Below are positions 57,893-64,000 of a stretch of 64,000 nt of DNA, piece by piece (positions within the stretch are counted from its first letter, which is position 1; each line of letters opens with the position of its first letter). This DNA is from Camelus bactrianus (Eukaryota; Chordata; Mammalia; Artiodactyla; Camelidae): assembly GCF_048773025.1 (NCBI RefSeq), contig NC_133541.1, forward strand, positions 113,057,912 through 113,121,911, in the 5' to 3' direction. Both the position numbers and the translations under genes were made by a program. The notes beneath the pieces are model-generated. The model ran no database searches and was not told the DNA's origin. It worked only from the letters and a program-made list of their open reading frames with translations.

Positions 57893-57944
57893 CTTCTAAG
57901 GACTTCTCGTCGAGTAAGGTAAGGGCCGATGTTCGGTGCACACT
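57893..57944 (-). CDS. TIMD4: TIMD4 exon: mucin-like stalk segment
   Basis: A 52-nt exon with acceptor GTTTATTTTCCAG and donor GAAG|GTAAAG on the minus strand. In phase 0 it reads SVHRTSALTLLDEKSLE and leaves in phase 1. This aligns with the human TIMD4 stalk segment SVESTSADTVLLTSKES, sharing SV, TSA, T and L positions in register. The exit phase fits the 51.8 kb exon directly (joined codon GCA). In human an additional ~28-residue cassette (VWDLPSTSHV…) sits between these two, and one human isoform lacks it. I could not identify its equivalent in the 6 kb intron here. The exons for signal peptide, IgV domain and main Thr-rich mucin block lie upstream, outside the window. Confidence 0.82.
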
Positions 57945-58024
57945 CTGGAAAATAAACCTAGCGAAACATACTCCCATCTGCCCTTTTGAAGGAATGTGTC
58001 CTGTTTCTGGACGGTGCAGATCAA

Positions 58025-58355
58025 GGGCTAACAGATCACAGCCTGAGGGCCAAATACAGCCTGAGGCCTGTTTTTGCACAGCCTGAGAGCCCAGAAGGGT
58101 TTTCATATTTTTAAGGTTGGGGGAAAAAAAAATCAAAAGAAGAACAACTCATCACACACGAAAACTGCGGGCGATTCCTATTTCACTGTCCATTGGGACA
58201 GTTGCACTGAAGCACGAGGTACCCCTCGTACCTGTGTCCTCTCCAGCTGCTCTTGTACCGTGGGGGCAGTGGGGCCGCTGTGACAGGAACAGCACACCTT
58301 GGGAGGCCTGGAAGATGTACTATCGGCCCTTCTCAGAAAGTTTGCTGACGACCAG
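58025..58355 (+). mobile_element. hAT non-autonomous DNA transposon
   Basis: GCTAACAGATCACAGCCTGA, GGGCCAAATACAGCCTGAGG, CTGTTTTTGCACAGCC, AATCAAAAGAAGAACAACTC, then CGGCCCTTCTCAGAAAGTTT GCTGACG at the right. Same family as 20895-21105, here with more internal sequence. Confidence 0.75.
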
Positions 58356-58689
58356 TAAATCGGTCTCCTGGCGCAGGTACAATGCCCGCCCATGGAGTCA
58401 GGGACTTAAATGTGTTATATCTGAGTACAATTTTAACCTTAAACCTTCAGAACGTCCTTCAGACCCTGGGGTGTGGGGAGACATCCTAAGGTGGCCGACT
58501 AGACCCCACTCTCTCATTCAGATAAAACCAAATGTGCTGTGTGTAATTCTGGAAGGGCGCTGGATTTTGGGTTAGAAAATCTTTTACAAATCCCTTTCAA
58601 ATCTCACCCCTGTTTCCATCCCATTAGCAGAAATGTGCTTCAAAATTACTAGGGACTTCCTCTCGGAATCAGTTTATCGCGCACTACTG

Positions 58690-58875
58690 CAGCTCTGGCA
58701 TAATGAACACTTCAAGTAAATTATTTCATTTAAGGCTTAGAAACCCCATGTTACCGATGTAAAAACGGAGGCTGGAAAAAATTTCAATTGCTCACCCAAG
58801 GTAACACAGACAGCAAAAGGAAATTTGAACCCAACTCTGAATGACTCAAAAGTCCTGATTGTAACCACTCTGAGA
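58690..58875 (+). repeat. MIR SINE
   Basis: TTATTTCATTTAAGGCTTAG, CACCCAAGGTAACACAGACA, GAAATTTGAACCCAACTCTG: MIR core and 3' part. Confidence 0.75.
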
Positions 58876-58879
58876 GAAA

Positions 58880-60100
58880 AGAAAAAGAGCATATTCAAAT
58901 CCTGTCTGAAAACATGAACTCTCTAACCATTGGGCTTCACGCCAGATGCCACCTGGAAATAAAAGCTCGATCTTCTCAGTGGGTACACTTTAAAACTCAT
59001 ATTACGTATGTTGACTCATCTCTGAATCATCATTCAGATGAGTAGAGACTCATCTGTATCTACTTTTAAAACAAATTAAGTTCTGAAATAAGTCAATTCA
59101 ATGATACAATCTTCACACAATCCTACAATTTTAAAAGTGACAGCTTCAAGGCTTCAGAGAAGTTTCTTTCACTGGGTGCAGTTGGCTAATGCTGCCCCCT
59201 TCTGGATCACTTGTGGTATGGTCTTAAAAAAAATCCAAAAGTCAACGAAAGGCACCAACAATCAGTCTGAGTGTTTTGGATTTGAGAGATATTCGAAATT
59301 ATCCTGACTCCCTTTTTTTTTTTTAATAAAGAGAAAAACTAAAATCTAGATGTCTTCACTCACACAAGGTTTCACAGTAATAAGTAAAAAAGGAAGTGCC
59401 TAGAAGACACACTATCCGACCTTACCAGGCAGCACTCAGGCAGATCTGGAATTTCAAAACCCTTTTTGAAAACAGAAACACGCATTTATTGAATGCACAT
59501 ACTTCCTTTAAATTTTGGAGACCTCTGCACGTCTTTTAATATGTGGAATGATCAAAAAGAGAACTATGCACCTGAATAAATCAACCCACAGAGTGTTACA
59601 TGCGTGAGTCGAGTGAATTAGCTCCAAGGGCAAAATTGAGTCCGTTTTTTTTAATTTTGAAAGGAAACAGACCAAGTTGTGAAGGCACCCAAAGTGGTGC
59701 ATAAAGAGGAGGCAACGCGGCGATGACTTCACACTTCACGCAGGCGAGGTAACAGAAGAGAATCAGAGATTCTAGAACACCATTATTTCAGAGTCACCCA
59801 GTTCCAGACTTGGCCTCAACCTCCCACTGCCTCCAAGGATGCGCCAGCAGCAAAAATCCCCTCATCTTCGTGAGAGCTTGGAGTTCACCCCTCAGGCTAC
59901 TGCTCTCATGTGCCCATACCTCCGTCTCGGTGGAGCACAGACAAGCCCTCTCTGACTTCCCCACTGGACTCCTCTCTGAAGGGCAGTGCCTAGCACTGCT
60001 CTGCCCACACCCGCCGACCAGTAAGTCTCGACTGAGGGAGGTGGCGAGGGGGCACATTCCACTGAGAGCCCTCTGGATTTCTAACAACAGTAGTAATAAA
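58880..60100. other. TIMD4 intron, nothing further recognised
   Basis: No Thr-rich mucin exon or IgV exon is present on the minus strand; only a T-run near 59313. Confidence 0.45.
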
Positions 60101-60104
60101 TGGA

Positions 60105-60320
60105 TACCGTATAACAAGCACTTGCTATGTGTCAGGCACAGAGTAAGCTCCTTTGCACGTTTGATCGCAGACTGTTCTGCGGTGGGTACCATTACTGTCC
60201 TCACCTCACAGGGGGGCTGCTGTGGCGGATGTCAGGAAACTGGCTCACGGGACAGAGCGAGGAAGGGAGAGCGCAAACCCCAGAGCCAGAATTATCCACC
60301 CACGGAGCCCAAGCTCTTAT
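60105..60320 (+). repeat. MIR SINE
   Basis: CTTGCTATGTGTCAGGCACA, GGGTACCATTACTGTCCTCA, CGGAGCCCAAGCTCTTATCC: MIR order. Confidence 0.8.
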
Positions 60321-60614
60321 CCTCTGCGCTCTGCGGCCTTTGGTCAATGTAGCAAGAGCTCACACACATTTGCTCTGAACAGACCACTGCCGGGAGGGGG
60401 AACGACCACGCTATGTCGCGGCACAATGGGAAGCGGTCCGGTCAGACTGCAGCGCTAGCCTCCCTCCACCCGCTGCCTAGGCGGGAGCGGTTTCCGGAAG
60501 GAGATCCTGACCTTTGTTATTTCTGTTAATGATGATGAGTGCAGTGGAAGCAGCTGAAAATGCACAAAGCCCTTCCACATTTATTATCACATTCAAAATT
60601 TATTAATTATTTTA

Positions 60615-60812
60615 TTTTGGGGGGAGGTAATGGGGTTTTTATTTATTTCCTTATTTTGAAAATTGAAGTATAGTCAGTTACAATGTGTCAATTTCTGGGG
60701 TGCAGCAGCATGTCCCAGCCATGCATATGGAGGTCCTGGGGACTAAACCCAGTAGGAGGACCTTGTGCTTGCTAGGCACACGCCCTCCCACTGAGATACA
60801 CCCTTCTCACTA
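60615..60812 (-). mobile_element. Camelid SINE with an L1 3' tail between its body and tail
   Basis: Minus strand. Left: GGGGGGAGGTAATGGGGTTT TTATTTATT, the rc SINE tail. Right: GGAGGTCCTGGGGACTAAAC … CCCTCCCACTGAGATACACC, the rc SINE head. Between them (~60646-60725) lies rc L1 3' UTR (TTGAAGTATAGTCAGTTACA, ATGTGTCAATTTCTGGGGTG). Confidence 0.85.
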
Positions 60813-60819
60813 TTACCAC

Positions 60820-60960
60820 ATTTGAACTTTGAAATGAATCTATGGGGCAAGCAAACTTGGGCCAAATTATTGGAAGGGGAGTAAATTGAAGCTCAGAGAG
60901 GTCCTATATCTTGCCCAAGGCTGCACAGCTAGTGATGGTTGCTAGTAAAACGACTGAACA
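60820..60960 (+). repeat. MIR fragment
   Basis: AATTGAAGCTCAGAGAGGTC, CTTGCCCAAGGCTGCACAGC, TAGTGATGG: MIR core. Confidence 0.75.
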
Positions 60961-60999
60961 ATGATATCTGATTGCAAATTTCACTTGTGTTCCCTTCTG

Positions 61000-61840
61000 C
61001 GGTACTGCAGGGCACCACAGGGGTCAGCGGTCCACAAGTGCGGGTAGGTTCTTGCCAAAGGGCATCAGTACCTTTATTCATTCGTTCCCAGTGGGGAGAA
61101 CAGACACTTCACCTCATCACAGAGCTCGCTGAGGTTTATCCACTGATCTGAGCCTCCTGTGAAGCCAGGGGTCTCTCTCCACCACCTGACTTGGTGTCAG
61201 AGAGACATTTGGGTCTGCAGGGTGGTGGTCACCCAGCTTACCTGGTTGAACACTCACGAGGACCCGTCTTAGGGCCAGCTCCGTGTTCAGCTTCAGTGGT
61301 ACCCGACTTTGCTTTCTCTGTTCACCCTGCCACGGCCATGCCTCTCTTAAAGCTTGGCGACTTTCTCTCATCTTATTTGGTTGACCTTTCTGAAGGTGAG
61401 CTGCTTGCTAGATGCTAGAATTACATGGATTCAATTCCAACTTTATTAATAAAAAAATTTTTTTTTGGTATGGTTGTTAGAATATAATGCTATTGTGAGA
61501 GAAACCATGAGAATCCACTTTTTGTCCTTTTCCTTTATCCCTAGATTGCCGGGCTACCAGCTGATTCCAGCCTGTGAACAGCACTGGGCATGAGAGATAA
61601 AATAAATCGGCTAATGCCTCACGAAAGATGTTGACTTTGAAATCAATTGCATCCAATTTCTTTCCTCCTAACAATGGCATTTGAGAGTGAAAATGAGCTT
61701 TACTTCATTCCCCTGCCTTCGTCCTGTTCCTTCTGCTGAACTTGTACTGAGAAAGGCAATTCCTCTTCCAAGTTCTTTGTGCCCTTGATCACTTGAGAAC
61801 CAGAGAGCATCGAGTTCCGATGGGGCTTCACTCCATCTTC
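61000..61840. other. TIMD4 intron, nothing recognised
   Basis: A minus-strand donor-like CAACCAG|GTAAGC at 61233 has no acceptor or homology partner; not called as an exon. Confidence 0.35.
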
Positions 61841-61844
61841 AGTT

Positions 61845-61995
61845 CAATAGTGCGGTGTAGGGGAAAGAGCTCTGATCCGGGAGCCAGAGGAGAGTCCTAC
61901 CTAGGACCGACTTCCTCTCCTCTTGGAACTTTTTTCATGCCTCTGTGCCTCAGCTTCCATCCATGTAGAATCAGGCGAGTGTACTACACCAGCAA
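61845..61995 (+). repeat. MIR-like fragment
   Basis: GCTCTGATCCGGGAGCCAGA and CATGCCTCTGTGCCTCAGCT resemble the MIR 5' half. Confidence 0.5.
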
Positions 61996-61999
61996 TTCC

Positions 62000-62165
62000 T
62001 AAGTGCCCTCTTGGAGCCAGGACTGGGCTGGACTAGCTTCAAAAGAATCTCCTGCGAAAGTGTTAAACACACCATTTCTTGGATCCACCCCCAGAGGTCC
62101 TCATTCTGCAAGTCTTGAATGGGGTAGGAAATCTGTGTTCTCACTAAGCTCCCTGTGGTTCCAGC
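62000..62165. mobile_element. hAT-Charlie MER5-type element
   Basis: GGATCCACCCCCAGAGGTCC, TCATTCTGCAAGTCTTGAAT, GGAAATCTGTGTTCTCACTA, AGCTCCCTGTGGTTCCAG: MER5-type order. Confidence 0.6.
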
Positions 62166-62819
62166 CCACGGCCGGGTCTGGCACAGATAGACTGGCTGAT
62201 GTCAGAGTTCTTGGTCCCCCAGTCTTCCCCCACATCCCTGGGTGGTCAGCATGAGCTCTGACTGCTCTCTACCTCCATTTATTTCTATCCTCACCCTTTT
62301 CTCTTATCTCCATTTCTAGACCAAACCCAAATTGCTCCATTTCTGAGTTTGCCTCCCCTTCGCCTATATCAGGACAAACCTTCTCTCTCTACCCTGACTC
62401 CTCTGTAAATATTAACCCTCCAACTCCTGGAAAGAATACCTAACATTTATTCTCTAATAGCTGCCCATCTTTGGACTTCAAGGTGTCCACCACAGAACTA
62501 ACACTGTTCCTTTAATGGTCCCCCCAGCCATGGTTCACAACCACCTTTCTAAGTGCCTCATCTTATTTGACTGGCCTTTAGAATTTCCTAATATTTAACG
62601 ACACCCTCCATAACCTTTGCTCCGGGACCCCTTTCTACTTTTGCTGTCTCCCTCTCTGCCTCCTTAGCCAGCTTTTCTGCTTCCACTAGACCCTCTCCCC
62701 ATGTAGCTGATCCTGTATGGAGGTGGGGGCGTCTGCATTTGCAAGCCTTCATCCCCATGTCATCTCACACAGTATCTTAGGCAATGCCACAGAGCTTCCA
62801 TTACTCCCTCTGCTACAAT

Positions 62820-63030
62820 AGAATAAAGTGTTTAAGAGCTCAGTTTTAAAAACCAAGAGACTGGAGTTCTCTGGCAAATTTCTTAACCTCTCCAAACCTC
62901 AGATTCTTCTCAATTGTAATGAATGGAGTAATAGAATCTTCCTCACAGATCGGGATGATGGCCAACAGTGAGGTGAAGGCCCAGCATTGGCCTATGAAAA
63001 GCGCTCAATAACTCATTTATTATCAGAGAC
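62820..63030 (+). repeat. MIR SINE
   Basis: GTGTTTAAGAGCTCAGTTTT, TTTCTTAACCTCTCCAAACC, GAAAAGCGCTCAATAACTCA: MIR order. Confidence 0.75.
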
Positions 63031-63194
63031 TCAACATTAGATGGATACCCCTGAACTCTCCCTTATGAGATAACATGTATAAAAGTGTTGGTATAGTGGC
63101 AAGTCCCCATCCAGCACTTACAATGTGAATCGTCATAGTAATTATTGTTTGATCAGAGGGAGGTGCTCACCATCAAAGACACTGAGTCCCTACT

Positions 63195-64000
63195 GAGGTA
63201 TTCATAAATCACCCCAGCCCCACATTTCCAACTGCCGCTTAGACGTTTCCCAGGGGCACTCCAAACTCAAGATCTCCCAAATAAATTTCACTCTTCCTCC
63301 TGGGGTTCCTGTACCATCAGCGGCCCCATCACATGGATCTCATCTCCCAGGTACAGAGAATCAATCATCCTTCATTCTTACTCCAGTCACCAAGTCCTCT
63401 CAGTTCGAACTCCTAAATGGTTTTGAGTCTGCTCCCTCTCTGTTGTTACTGCTGCCATCATTCTAGTCTAGACACTCATCTCCAGCCTGAATTATTGCAG
63501 GAGACTCCTGGGGAGCCTCTGTGCCTCCAGGCTTACTTTCCTCTAATACATCTTCCACACTCTCGCCAGAATGATTTTTCCTAAAGCAGAATTGAAAATA
63601 TCATCCCCTACTCAAAAAGCATGAGTGGTCCTCGTGACCCTGGAATGAAATCTAAATTCTTCAGCCCATCAGTCAAGTCCTTTAAGAACCTCGGCCATTC
63701 CTAGCTTCCTGTCTCCTTTAAACTAGACTACTAAACAATCTCCAAAGATTTCAAGCTCTTATAAGAGCAAAGCCCCTAGCTTTGCTCATCTGTTCCCCCT
63801 ACCTGTTCACCCTCTTCTGCTCAATGAAATGTTCTCATTCTTAAAGAACCAATTCAAAGATCACCGAGTGAAATCATCCCGGCCCTCCTTTCCCAGTTAG
63901 AGTTCATCTCTCCCTTCTTTGGGCCCCCCAGGGTAACTTTTGCTTCTATCCCAAAACAAAGCTCACTGGATGATTGTTTGCTGTGCACAAGCCTGTCTAT
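63195..64000 (+). mobile_element. L2 (ORF2 C-terminal / 3' region), runs off the window
   Basis: L2 text in order: TCCAACTGCCGCTTAGACGT, CAGTCACCAAGTCCTCTCAG, CATCATTCTAGTCTAGACAC, CCAGAATGATTTTTCCTAAA, GTGGTCCTCGTGACCCTGGA. The frame is decayed; the element continues past the window end. Confidence 0.8.

Noticed and set aside
59420-59445. A 20-nt microexon with donor CTG|GTAAGG on the minus strand
   Set aside because: Too short, phase does not fit, no homology.
59810-60352. 180-codon plus-strand open frame
   Set aside because: Runs through a MIR SINE; composition and lack of splice or homology support indicate a chance frame.
1-64000. CRISPR arrays, operons, bacterial-type systems
   Set aside because: The sequence is mammalian nuclear DNA; no spaced direct-repeat arrays exist apart from microsatellites.

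Overview
This window is mammalian nuclear DNA from a camelid (camel, llama or alpaca lineage). The lineage call rests on at least seven copies of the camelid-type tRNA-derived SINE (Vic-1 type: a tRNA-like head with A and B boxes, a conserved CCCCAGTACCTCCATTAAA-type body and an AATAAATAA-rich tail). Several L1 3' ends have the cetartiodactyl form (…CAGAAATTGACACAACATTG…TTCAATAAA). MIR, L2, hAT-Charlie, Tigger and MaLR relics are the usual mammalian background. The species cannot be fixed from the sequence alone.

One protein-coding gene is clear: the 3' half of TIMD4 (TIM-4, the phosphatidylserine receptor of resident macrophages) on the minus strand. Five exons were found by splice sites, reading phase and protein similarity: 57893-57944 (mucin-stalk piece), 51815-51861 (membrane-proximal stalk), 50262-50355 (transmembrane), 48899-48938 (start of the cytoplasmic tail) and 47752-47824 (tail end and stop). 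Their phases join without a break. The signal, IgV and main mucin exons must lie beyond position 64000. In human, TIMD4 lies between SGCD and HAVCR1/HAVCR2 on 5q33.3. Here the ~47 kb downstream of TIMD4 holds no other recognisable coding gene, which agrees with the gene-poor interval between SGCD and TIMD4.

Layout. 1-12.8 kb: intergenic, with L1M pieces cut by a Tigger element and by SINEs. 12.8-15.4 kb: a 5'-truncated L1 followed by a 34-nt U2 snRNA fragment. 15.4-27 kb: old MIR/L2/hAT relics and a possible retrocopy tail. 27.5-29.4 kb: a CpG-richer stretch with an LTR fragment and a small promoter-like CpG cluster holding a YY1-like site. 32.3-32.5 kb: a homeobox/E-box-rich, non-repeat block with two near-perfect palindromes, the best enhancer candidate here. 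34.5-36.6 kb: an old L1 split by three later L1-mediated insertions. 37.5-46.4 kb: SINE, MIR, MER5-type elements and two solo LTRs. 47.7-58 kb: TIMD4 exons, with a SINE, a complete Charlie deletion derivative, two MLT1 LTRs and L2 in the introns. 58-64 kb: further TIMD4 intron, ending in an L2.

No new multi-gene system is visible. The most notable items are the TIMD4 tail without tyrosines, the palindrome cluster at 32.4 kb, the L1/U2 junction with three related target-site copies, and the hairpin created inside the L1 at 14.7 kb. Most long reading frames are chance frames within repeats and are not annotated.
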